From CAZNMF01 sp035547155 (lineage in GTDB: Bacteria > Acidobacteriota > Vicinamibacteria > Vicinamibacterales > SCN-69-37): 54,895 nt of DNA. The translations under genes and the position numbers were made by a program. How positions within the stretch are numbered: the first letter of the stretch is position 1; the number at the start of each line of letters is the position of its first letter. Shown in pieces: positions 8,916 through 15,980 of the stretch. The DNA lies in NCBI GenBank assembly GCA_035547155.1, contig DASZVJ010000105.1:1-54895 (forward strand). Direction: 5' to 3'. The notes beneath the pieces are model-generated. The model had not been told where the DNA came from. It made no database searches and saw only the letters and a list, made by a program, of their open reading frames with translations.

Positions 8916-9994
8916 GACTCGCACACATGGATTTGACGGCGAAGCGCATCCTGGTGACGGGCGGGACCGGCTCGCTCGGCAAGGTGCTCGTGCGGCGGCT
9001 GCTCGCCGGCGAGCACGGCCGGCCGGGCAAGGTCATCATCCTGTCGCGCGACGAGGCGAAGCAGCACGAGATGCGGCTCGCGTATCAGCAGCGGCGCGTC
9101 GGCACCGACGAGGTCATCTACCACAACTTCACGCAGATCCTCGAGTTTCGCATCGGCGACGTGCGCGCGTACGGCGACGTCGCCGCGGCCGCGCGCGACG
9201 CGGACATCATCATCAATGCCGCCGCGCTCAAGCAGGTGCCGACCTGCGAGTATTTTCCCGAGCAGGCGATCCACACCAACTGCGACGGCGCGGCCAACAT
9301 CGTCCGCGCGATCCGCGAGCTGAGCCTGCCCGTCGAAGTGGTGGTCGGCGTGAGCACGGACAAGGCGTGCAAGCCCGTCAACGTCATGGGCATGTCGAAG
9401 GCGATCGCCGAGCGCATCTTCACGGCGGCGAATGTGCTCAACAGCCGGACCCGCTTCGTCTGCGTGCGGTACGGCAACGTCATGGCCTCGCGCGGATCGG
9501 TGCTGCCGCTGTTCCATCAGCAGATTCGTACCGGCGGGCCGGTGACGATCACCGCGGAATCGATGACGCGATTCCTCATGACGCTCGATCAGGCCGTCGA
9601 CACGGTCTTCGAGGCCATCGCGCACGGCGCGCCCGGCGAGATCGTCATTCCGACCGCGCCGTCCGCGTCCGTCATCAACATCGCGCGGGCCCTGATTGGC
9701 GACCGCGGCACGCCCATCCGCATCACGGGCATTCGTCCGGGCGAAAAGGAGCACGAGATTCTCGTGTCCGACGAAGAGTGCCGGCATGCGTTCGCTCGCG
9801 GCGGCTACTACGCGATCGCGCCGATGCTGCCCGAGCTTGCCGCGCTGCCGTCGTCCGATCGGTTGCCGCTCAATCGCGAGTACAGCTCCGCCGACGCGCC
9901 TGTCGATCTCGAGCGGACCGCCGCGTTGCTACGGGAAAATCATCTGATGCTCGATCAGGTCGATCTGGCAGAGGCCACGGAGCTGCTGCGATGA
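8912..9994 (+). CDS. fnlA: UDP-GlcNAc C4,6-dehydratase/C5-(C3)-epimerase (FnlA/WbjB/CapE type)
   Basis: First committed enzyme for UDP-2-acetamido-2,6-dideoxy-L-hexoses, 360 aa. The Rossmann motif VTGGTGSLGKVL lies near residues 13-24, followed by the conserved HNFTQILEFRIGDVR and NAAALKQVPTCEYFP. The active-site stretch STDKACKPVNVMGMSK has Met in place of the SDR Tyr, as in CapE. FVCVRYGNVMASRGSVLP and the late IRPGEKEHEIL are also family hallmarks. Start at 8912 (ATGA overlap); a second in-frame ATG at 8927, just before the first beta strand, is an alternative. It is smaller and lacks the membrane region of the CapD-like protein at the window start, so the two are separate enzymes. Confidence 0.93.
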   Translation: MRLAHMDLTAKRILVTGGTGSLGKVLVRRLLAGEHGRPGKVIILSRDEAKQHEMRLAYQQRRVGTDEVIYHNFTQILEFRIGDVRAYGDVAAAARDADIIINAAALKQVPTCEYFPEQAIHTNCDGAANIVRAIRELSLPVEVVVGVSTDKACKPVNVMGMSKAIAERIFTAANVLNSRTRFVCVRYGNVMASRGSVLPLFHQQIRTGGPVTITAESMTRFLMTLDQAVDTVFEAIAHGAPGEIVIPTAPSASVINIARALIGDRGTPIRITGIRPGEKEHEILVSDEECRHAFARGGYYAIAPMLPELAALPSSDRLPLNREYSSADAPVDLERTAALLRENHLMLDQVDLAEATELLR

Positions 9995-11163
9995 GCGCTC
10001 GCCCGCGCGCGAGCGGACGGCCGCTCTCGGTGATGACGATCGTCGGCACGCGTCCCGAGCTGATCAAGATGAGCCGCATCATCGCGGCCCTCGATCGCCA
10101 CACGCGCCATACGCTCGTGCACACCGGACAGAATTTCGACGACGGTCTGAACGGGGTGTTCTTCCGGCAGCTCGACATCCGCCGGCCGGACCACGTCCTG
10201 CGCGTCGCCGACGAGACCCCGGCACGCACGATTGGCAACGTGATTGCGAAGGCGGACGAGGTGCTCGCACGCGTCCGGCCCGAGGCGCTCGTGCTGTACG
10301 GCGACACGAACAGCTGTCTCGCCGCCATCGCCGCGAAACGGCGGCGGATCCCGGTGTTTCATCTCGAGGCGGGCAACCGCTGCTTCGACGATCGCGTGCC
10401 CGAGGAAGTGAACCGCCGGATCATCGATCACATCAGCGACATCAACATGCCGCTGACGGAGCACGCGCGCCGCTATCTGCTCGAGGAAGGCCTGCGGCCG
10501 GAGACGGTCATCAAGATCGGATCGACGATGCGCGAGGTGCTCGACTACTACCGGCCGGGCATCGAGGCGAGCGACATCCTGGAGCGGCTGTCGCTCGAGC
10601 CGGGACGATACATCGTCGTCAGCGCGCACCGTGAGGAGAACGTCGACGATCCGGCGCGTCTCAGCGCGCTGCTGGCGTCGCTCGACGCGCTGGCGCGCCG
10701 TTATCGGCGGCGCATCGTCATGTCCACGCATCCGCGCACGCGCAAGCGGCTGGCGGCACTGTCGCGCCGCACCGGCAAACGTCCGGCCACGATCGAGCTC
10801 CTGCCGCCATTCGGGTTCTTCGAGTGGATCAAGCTGCAGACGCACGCGTTCTGCGTCGTGTCCGACAGCGGAACGCTGAGCGAGGAAGCGACGCTGCTGC
10901 GCGTGCCCGGCGTCATGATCCGCGACGCACACGAGCGGCCTGAAGCGATGGAAGCCGGGATGACGATCATGAGCGGTCTCGGGCCGCGCCGGCTGCTGCA
11001 AGCCGTCGAGCTTGCGACGACGCAAGGCGCGCCGGCACGCAACGACGTTGCCGTGGCCGATTACGCCGAGCCGGACGTGTCGCGGAAAGTCGTGCGGATC
11101 GTGCTCAGCTATGTCGACTACGTGCGTCGCACGACGTGGTTCGAGTCGGGTGCCGGGGGCTGA
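9991..11163 (+). CDS. fnlC: WecB-like UDP-N-acetyl sugar 2-epimerase (FnlC/WbjD type)
   Basis: Non-hydrolysing 2-epimerase of 390 aa and last enzyme of the 6-deoxy-L-HexNAc pathway. Visible family motifs are TIVGTRPELIKMSRII at the N-terminus, VLYGDTNSCLAA, the catalytic-loop EAGNRCFDDRVPEEVNR, VSAHREENVDD and CVVSDSGTLSEEA in the UDP-binding C-terminal half. ATG at 9991 overlaps the fnlA-like stop by 4 nt. EAGNRCFDDRVPEE is typical of the FnlC/CapG subgroup; ordinary WecB proteins have a different loop. The 3' end overlaps the convergent pabB-pabC gene by 46 nt. High confidence in the family; whether the product is L-FucNAc or L-QuiNAc depends on the reductase upstream. Confidence 0.92.
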   Translation: MSARPRASGRPLSVMTIVGTRPELIKMSRIIAALDRHTRHTLVHTGQNFDDGLNGVFFRQLDIRRPDHVLRVADETPARTIGNVIAKADEVLARVRPEALVLYGDTNSCLAAIAAKRRRIPVFHLEAGNRCFDDRVPEEVNRRIIDHISDINMPLTEHARRYLLEEGLRPETVIKIGSTMREVLDYYRPGIEASDILERLSLEPGRYIVVSAHREENVDDPARLSALLASLDALARRYRRRIVMSTHPRTRKRLAALSRRTGKRPATIELLPPFGFFEWIKLQTHAFCVVSDSGTLSEEATLLRVPGVMIRDAHERPEAMEAGMTIMSGLGPRRLLQAVELATTQGAPARNDVAVADYAEPDVSRKVVRIVLSYVDYVRRTTWFESGAGG

Positions 11164-12917
11164 AGCCGAACGGCCACCCATTCCCGCAGGCTGTTGATCA
11201 GCCACAGGCGCGTCGCGCGCGCGAGATCCTCGATCGTGATGACGCGCTCGCGGATCTCACCGGCATCGAGCAACTCGCCGCGGAAGACGCCGGCGAGCAG
11301 ACCGGATCGACGATCCGGCGTCCAGCGCTCGCCCTCGATCTCCGCGACGAGGTTGCCGATCGTGAACTCGGTGACGATACGCTCGTCGTTCCACAAGAGC
11401 ACATCGAACACGTCGGGCTGCGCGCGCCGATGCTCGTCGTAGACGTCGCGCTGCGTGGTCTTGTGATACAGACGCCAATCATCACGAGATACCGGCCTCG
11501 TCGCGAGGGCGACAGGCGCCGGTTCACGAATGGGCGCGTCGAGCGGCCGGCTTTCGATACGCGGATGTCCCGTCGCGTCGAGCTGCAGGCGCACGCGGCG
11601 GGACGTGCCCGCATGCGAACGCGCGTGCTCGCGCAACGCGCGCACGACGACGTCGTTGTCGAACGAGCGATCGAAAAACGCGGCCGACTCCCGCAGCCGC
11701 TGCAGATGTCTGGCTTCACGAGCGTATCGTCCGTCCTCGAGCCTCATGGTCTCGAGGAGATCGAACGCAGGCGTGGGCGTCAGGCACGCCGCCTTGCTGA
11801 TCGCCTCCGCGTACTCGTCGTCGGCGCGCGAGTCCCACGTGATGCCACCGCCGACGCCGTACGTGGCGACGCCGCGCTCGACGTCGATCGTCGCCGTCCG
11901 GATCGCGACGTTGAACACGGCGTCACCGGTGGGCGAGGCGTAGCCGATCGCGCCGCAGTAGACGCCGCGCGGTGCGCGCTCGATCGAGGCAATCAGCCGC
12001 ATGCTGCTCGTCTTCGGCGCACCGGTGATCGACCCGGCGGGGAAGAGCGCGGTGAAGACGTCCGTGAGCGTCGTGCCGGCGCGCAGGCGGCCTTCGACCG
12101 TCGAGACCATCTGCAGCACCGACGGATAACGTTCGACGTCGAAGAGTGACGAGGCGCGGACCGTGCCGATCTCGGCGACGCGGCCGACGTCGTTGCGCGC
12201 GAGATCGACGATCATCACGTTCTCCGCGCGATTCTTCTCCGACGCCGCGAGCCATGCGGCCTGCGCCTCATCATCCTCGCGCCAGCGTCCGCGCGGGGCG
12301 GTGCCCTTCATCGGCCGCGTGACGAGGCGTCCGCCGTTGATGCGGAAGAACAGCTCCGGTGACAGCGACAGCAACTGCCAGGGGCCGAGATCGAGAAACG
12401 CCGAATACGGCGCGCGCTGATCGGAGGACAGCCGCCGGTACAACGCCGGCGTTGTGCGCGGATCGAGCGGCGCACGCAGTCTGAAGGTGTAATTGGCCTG
12501 GTAGCTGTCGCCGGACAGAATCGCGTCGCGCACGGCCGCGACGCCGGCACGATGATCGTCGCGGGTGATGTCTGGCGTCCACGCTGGCCCTGGCCCCTCG
12601 TCGAGCGGGATGTCGTCGCGTGTCATGGAAGACGACGCGCCGGATACGGGTCGTTCGAACAAGCCGAACCACACGAGTGGAGGCCCGGACGGCTCGCGCG
12701 TCGTCAGCGCGGCATCGAATGCGGGCGCGGCTTCGTACGAGACATATCCCGCCGCGTACAGACCTCGCCGCAGTCCCGCTTCGACGTCCCGCATGGCGCG
12801 ACGTACGTCGCGGACGTCGGCCGCGACGACAATCTCGATGGGACGTTCGAAGATCAGCGGCGCGCGGCGCCCGGCCGCATCAGCGAAATCGAATCGGAGA
12901 TGGGGAACGGCGGGCAA
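11118..12917 (-). CDS. pabBC: aminodeoxychorismate synthase component I fused to 4-amino-4-deoxychorismate lyase (PabB-PabC)
   Basis: Bifunctional folate enzyme, 599 aa. Residues ~1-370 are the chorismate-binding PabB part: RPMKGTAPRGRW, EKNRAENVMIVDLARNDVGR, FPAGSITGAPK and the GGGITWDSRADDEYAEA end motif. Residues ~385-599 are a PLP-dependent class IV aminotransferase/lyase: LLETMRLEDGRY, KTTQRDVYDEHR and WNDERIVTEFTIGNLVAE. The two activities make p-aminobenzoate from chorismate. No PabA amidotransferase is visible nearby. It is transcribed towards the polysaccharide operon and its last 46 nt overlap fnlC in antisense. Its 5' side abuts a palindromic GC-rich repeat (12990-13040). Confidence 0.93.
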   Translation of the reverse strand: MPAVPHLRFDFADAAGRRAPLIFERPIEIVVAADVRDVRRAMRDVEAGLRRGLYAAGYVSYEAAPAFDAALTTREPSGPPLVWFGLFERPVSGASSSMTRDDIPLDEGPGPAWTPDITRDDHRAGVAAVRDAILSGDSYQANYTFRLRAPLDPRTTPALYRRLSSDQRAPYSAFLDLGPWQLLSLSPELFFRINGGRLVTRPMKGTAPRGRWREDDEAQAAWLAASEKNRAENVMIVDLARNDVGRVAEIGTVRASSLFDVERYPSVLQMVSTVEGRLRAGTTLTDVFTALFPAGSITGAPKTSSMRLIASIERAPRGVYCGAIGYASPTGDAVFNVAIRTATIDVERGVATYGVGGGITWDSRADDEYAEAISKAACLTPTPAFDLLETMRLEDGRYAREARHLQRLRESAAFFDRSFDNDVVVRALREHARSHAGTSRRVRLQLDATGHPRIESRPLDAPIREPAPVALATRPVSRDDWRLYHKTTQRDVYDEHRRAQPDVFDVLLWNDERIVTEFTIGNLVAEIEGERWTPDRRSGLLAGVFRGELLDAGEIRERVITIEDLARATRLWLINSLREWVAVRLQPPAPDSNHVVRRT

Positions 12918-12962
12918 GCGGGAACATTTTCACACGTTGAAGATCCGACGAGCGGCCACGGG

Positions 12963-13040
12963 GGGGCGCCCCTACGCGTCGCCCGGATCGTAGGGGCCGC
13001 CCTTGTGGCGGCCCTGGGCGCCCACAAGGGGCGCCCCTAC
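12963..13040. repeat. family B GC-rich palindromic repeat, one full copy plus one partial copy
   Basis: Positions 12990-13014 and 13016-13040 are 25-nt arms that are inverted copies of each other apart from two CG/GC swaps, forming a near-perfect 51-bp hairpin. A partial arm, GGGGCGCCCCTAC, sits at 12963-12975. The arm at 12990-13014 is found exactly, inverted, at 24458-24482. The right arm supplies the TAG stop codon of the PilZ gene (13037-13039). It lies between two same-direction genes and resembles a REP-type dispersed element. Confidence 0.85.
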
Positions 13041-13804
13041 GTCGTCACGGCGTCCGCGAGCTGCCAGAGATGGCGATCGAGCTCGTCCGTCAGGGCGTCG
13101 CGACGGTGGGCGGGGAAGGCGGGACGATCTTCGATGCGCAGCGCGCAGCTGCCGCGAAGCGCTTCAGGCAAGAGCAGGCTGGCGGTCACCGACTCCGGAG
13201 ACAGCAGGCCGCCGGCCTCGCCGGCCTGCTCGAGCTCTGCCGTGACCGCGCGCCACATGGCCGGGCTGCCGTAGCGCCGATCGATTTGCGCCGCGATGAG
13301 CCAACGCAGCGACGCGTAGCGCAGGTCCGTGCAGATGACCGCGTGGCCCGCCAGGTTGCCGGACGAAATCGCGGCGACCGCGATCTGCCACGCGGACGCC
13401 GTCTTCTGCGGCGGCGCCGCGGGCTCGTCGGCCGTCGTGTCGTGCTCGATCAGGTGGGCCAGGATCATCTCGAGGCCGATTTGCGTGGCCTCGTCGGTCG
13501 CGCATCGCCAGCCGCTGAGGTACGCGGGCTCGTCGGCTCGCGGCGCGTGGCAGTGCACCGCGCGGGCGCGCAGCGTGCACCGCTCGCCGGTCTCGAGGAT
13601 CACTTCGAAGACGTGCAGATCGCCGGTCGTGATGTCGATCGATGTCGCGACGAGAAAGCCGCCGGCGCTCACGTCGCGCATGTCCACGTCGAGGTGCAAC
13701 GTCGTGATCCGCGTCTTCAGCCGTCCCCGGACCGGGAATCGCGGCGCTTGACGGCGGGAGAGTGCAAGTTCGGGAGCACGACGAGCGAGCATGCTGCGTG
13801 GCAT
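13037..13804 (-). CDS. PilZ-domain protein with unknown C-terminal half
   Basis: A 255-aa protein. Residues ~15-110 carry the PilZ signature: RRQAPRFPVRGRL supplies the N-terminal Arg pair (R-x4-R) and DMRDVSAGGFLV supplies the D/N-x-S-x-x-G motif, the two c-di-GMP contacts in this fold. Residues ~120-255 are not recognisable; they include an Ala/Pro-rich linker (TTADEPAAPPQKTA) and a helical, charged region. It probably acts as a cytosolic c-di-GMP effector; no signal peptide is seen. The stop codon is provided by the palindromic repeat at 12990-13040, so the end of the gene may have been set by insertion of the repeat. The gene is isolated from its neighbours. Confidence 0.75.
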   Translation of the reverse strand: MPRSMLARRAPELALSRRQAPRFPVRGRLKTRITTLHLDVDMRDVSAGGFLVATSIDITTGDLHVFEVILETGERCTLRARAVHCHAPRADEPAYLSGWRCATDEATQIGLEMILAHLIEHDTTADEPAAPPQKTASAWQIAVAAISSGNLAGHAVICTDLRYASLRWLIAAQIDRRYGSPAMWRAVTAELEQAGEAGGLLSPESVTASLLLPEALRGSCALRIEDRPAFPAHRRDALTDELDRHLWQLADAVTT

Positions 13805-13975
13805 AGCAAAGGCGGTGCCCGTCTCGAGACCGATTTAGAGCCTGTCAAATGGTCGTTCGTGCAGATGTGCGCGCGAGACTTGGTGTCTCGTCAACAGAAT
13901 CGTCAGCCGCGCGCATGCGACGTGACACGCGCGCGTTGTGTCGCGATGTGCACGTGGACAGACCTCTGCGGCACC

Positions 13976-14098
13976 GCGCTTCGCGCGGCGCCGCAAACTT
14001 TGAACTTCGAACTTTGCACTTTGGGAATTGCAGGGTGGCAAATTTCGAAGTTCGAAGTTCCAAGTTCGAAGTTCTGACGCGGCCGAAGGCCGCGTCAG
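13976..14098. repeat. family A heptamer array, inverted halves, flanked by two GC hairpins
   Basis: Low-GC array in the 290-bp gap between the PilZ and ABC genes. The left half (13995-14024) is built of AACTTTG/GAACTTC units; the right half (14039-14074) is the complementary AAGTTCG/GAAGTTC unit. The whole could fold back on itself around a unique centre (14025-14038). It is capped by hairpins: CCGCGC then TTC then GCGCGG near 13976-13990 on the left, and an 11-bp stem with GAA loop at 14074-14098 on the right. The rest of the gap (13805-13975) shows nothing recognisable. Confidence 0.85.
14074..14098 (-). terminator. stem-loop overlapping the stop of the ABC ATPase gene
   Basis: Arms CTGACGCGGCC (14074-14084) and GGCCGCGTCAG (14088-14098) are perfectly complementary with a GAA/TTC loop, so the transcript has a C(UUCG)G-like tip. 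It includes the stop codon of the ABC gene at 14095-14097. There is no U-tract, so factor-independent termination is uncertain. Confidence 0.55.
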
Positions 14099-14757
14099 AC
14101 AATCCATCCGTCTCGCAGATTGATGATGCGCGAGCCGTAGGCGGCGTTCGTGTCCGAGTGCGTGACCTGCACGATCGTCGTGCCAGCGGAGTTGAGCGTG
14201 CGGAAGAGCTCCATGATGTCGCGGCCCTGTTCCGAATGCAGATTGCCGGTGGGCTCGTCGGCAAGCAGGACCTTGGGGCTCGCGATGACCGCGCGCGCGA
14301 CGGCGACGAGCTGCTGCTGTCCGCCGGAGAGCTGATTCGGATAGAGATCTTTCTTGCCGACGATTTGAAAGCGATCGAGCGTGTCCGCGACGAGACTCTG
14401 CCGCTCTTTTTTCGGGATGTCGCGGTAGGTGAGCGGCACCTCGAGGTTCTCGTAGACGGTGAGATCGTCCAGCAGGTGATAGCTCTGGAAGACGAAGCCG
14501 ATGTGCTGCTTATGCAGCTGCGTCCGCTGCTTCGGGCTCATGCGGTGGACCGGCATGTCGAGAAAGTCGTACTCGCCGCTCCAGATGCCGTCGTGCATGC
14601 CGAGGATGTGGAGCAGCGTCGACTTGCCCGCGCCCGATGGCCCCATGATCGACACGAACTCGCCCTCTTTGATGTCGAGCGTGATCTGGCGGAGGACGTA
14701 GTAGGTCGACGGTCCCTGTGGATAGGACTTCTCGAGGTTGCGGAGCGAGATCAGCAT
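14095..14757 (-). CDS. ABC transporter ATP-binding protein, MacB/LolD type
   Basis: A 220-aa nucleotide-binding subunit. Walker A is GPSGAGKST (about residues 37-45), the Q-loop is GFVFQSYHLLDDLTV, the signature is LSGGQQQ, Walker B is KVLLADEPTGNL, and the switch is VQVTHSD. The TGNLHSE sequence after Walker B is typical of the MacB/LolD/FtsE subgroup that works on lipoproteins, peptides or mechanotransmission rather than import. I use the ATG at 14757, just before ISLRNLEKSYPQG, instead of 14799, because the extra 14 residues do not resemble the family. No permease gene is adjacent: the upstream gene is a small unknown protein and the downstream gap holds a repeat array. The transported substrate is therefore unknown. 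Confidence 0.9.
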   Translation of the reverse strand: MLISLRNLEKSYPQGPSTYYVLRQITLDIKEGEFVSIMGPSGAGKSTLLHILGMHDGIWSGEYDFLDMPVHRMSPKQRTQLHKQHIGFVFQSYHLLDDLTVYENLEVPLTYRDIPKKERQSLVADTLDRFQIVGKKDLYPNQLSGGQQQLVAVARAVIASPKVLLADEPTGNLHSEQGRDIMELFRTLNSAGTTIVQVTHSDTNAAYGSRIINLRDGWIV

Positions 14758-14799
14758 GGCGTCAGTGTAGCCTGATGCGCCCGTCCGCCGCCCGGGCAA

Positions 14800-15213
14800 T
14801 CACTGCAGCACGGGCTGCGTCGGCGCCGGATCGGCCGTGACCGAGAACGGCACCTCGACGAGGCGCTGCCCGTCGAACTCGCCAATCGCCCAGTACGTGC
14901 CAGGCCGCTCGAACGTCAGCGTGAGCTTCAGCGGCATGACGACCATCTCGCCGGAGTCATCGACCGTCGCCTCGCCTTCGCCGAGGAATTGCACCTCTTC
15001 GCCGGGCCGGCGGACGCCCATCCGGCACCGCACCTGTCCGGGGCCGCCTGCGTTCCACAGGCCGACCGCGAGTGTCAGCTGCACCGTGGGCGGATCGCTC
15101 TCCGTCCATCCGCCGATCCCCGTCGTCATCTGACGCAAGTCCGTCGGCCGATCGGGATCGTAGTCATGGCAGAACATCGCGAACGCAACGGTGAGGCGAG
15201 GGAAGGAAATCAT
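14800..15213 (-). CDS. small conserved-looking protein, possibly DUF6941-like
   Basis: A 137-aa soluble protein without signal peptide. Features seen are AFAMFCHDYDPDR near the start, LTLAVGLWNAGGPGQVRCRM, and a C-terminal LTFERPGTYWAIGEFDGQRLVEVPF. The pattern of beta strands ending in RPGTYWxxxxFDGxxLxExPF recalls small bacterial proteins of the DUF6941 type, which have no known function; this is recall only and I am unsure. The stop lies 42 nt upstream of the ABC ATPase start, so the two are probably co-transcribed. The start at 15213 lies 3 nt from a heptamer repeat array and has no visible ribosome-binding site; Met-13 (15177) is an alternative. Confidence 0.6.
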   Translation of the reverse strand: MISFPRLTVAFAMFCHDYDPDRPTDLRQMTTGIGGWTESDPPTVQLTLAVGLWNAGGPGQVRCRMGVRRPGEEVQFLGEGEATVDDSGEMVVMPLKLTLTFERPGTYWAIGEFDGQRLVEVPFSVTADPAPTQPVLQ

Positions 15214-15216
15214 ATC

Positions 15217-15260
15217 GGGCTACGGGCTACGGGCTACAGGCTTCGGGCTACAGGCTGCTG
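15217..15260. repeat. family E heptamer array (GGGCTAC units)
   Basis: Three exact GGGCTAC heptamers followed by AGGCTTC, GGGCTAC and AGGCTGC variants, with period exactly 7. The array fills the gap between the 15213 start and the end of the flavin reductase gene and contains that gene's TAG stop (15248-15250). A second short run of the same unit is at 18440-18460. Confidence 0.85.
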
Positions 15261-15877
15261 ACCGACGGCCGCGTCATGTGGAAGCGTGCGGCGGCGGTGA
15301 TCTCGAAGTACTCGGTCGGGCCGCCGCCTCGCACGATCGGATGCGCGGCGACGGTGTCGTAGATGCCGGTGGCGACGAGATCCCGCGCGATGTGGACGCC
15401 GACGACCTCGCCGAGCGTCAGCCAGCTCTGCGCGACTGCGCCGTCGGCACCGTGCAGCGGCACGATCTGCGTGACGCGGCATTCGAACGACACCGGGCTC
15501 TCGGCCACGTGCGGCGCCCCCACGAGTCGTGAGGCGATCGGCGTGAGCTCGGCGAGCGCGAACTCGTCCACGTCCGGTGCGACGGCCGCGCTCGTCAGGT
15601 TCATCGCCTCGGCGAGCGGGCGCGTGGCCAGGCTCCAGCAGAACTCGCCGGTCTCCTGCGCATTGCGCACGCTGTCCTTCCATCCCGTGCTCGCAAAGCC
15701 GACGATCGGCGGCCGGTAGCAGAAGAGATTGAAGAAGCTGTACGGCGCGAGATTCAACTGTCCATCCGCGCTGCGGGACGAGATCCATCCAATCGGCCGG
15801 GGCGCGACGATGGCGTTGAGCGGGTCGTGGCGGAGGCCGTGTCCCTGGGAGGGCTCGTAGAAATAGGCGTCGGACAT
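15248..15877 (-). CDS. flavin reductase-like domain protein (flavoredoxin/DIM6-NTAB family)
   Basis: A 209-aa FMN-binding split-barrel protein. Recognition rests on IVAPRPIGWISSRSADGQLNLAPYSFFN, described here by its two halves: the IVAPRPIGWISS phosphate/flavin loop (about residues 25-36) and NLAPYSFFN. The later PPIVGFAS, KDSVRNAQETGEFCWSL and FECRVTQIVPL segments also fit. These enzymes bind FMN and often reduce it with NAD(P)H or act on small aromatics. I choose the ATG at 15877 (MSDAYFYEPSQ), because the frame further upstream overlaps the divergent gene's promoter region and has no family features. The last residues and stop fall in the GGGCTAC array. The physiological substrate is unknown. 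Confidence 0.85.
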   Translation of the reverse strand: MSDAYFYEPSQGHGLRHDPLNAIVAPRPIGWISSRSADGQLNLAPYSFFNLFCYRPPIVGFASTGWKDSVRNAQETGEFCWSLATRPLAEAMNLTSAAVAPDVDEFALAELTPIASRLVGAPHVAESPVSFECRVTQIVPLHGADGAVAQSWLTLGEVVGVHIARDLVATGIYDTVAAHPIVRGGGPTEYFEITAAARFHMTRPSVSSL

Positions 15878-15980
15878 GCCGTCGGCCGTCAATTGTATGC
15901 GGGGGCCGTCGATCCGGCCGCCGCTCGTTCGTCTAGAGTATGTAACGCCAATGTAACGTTGGCGCCTCCCCATACCCTTT

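Noticed and set aside
13805..14094. CRISPR array suspected from repeated short units
   Set aside because: Units are 7-8 nt, degenerate and contiguous without unique spacers of equal length; no cas genes in the window.
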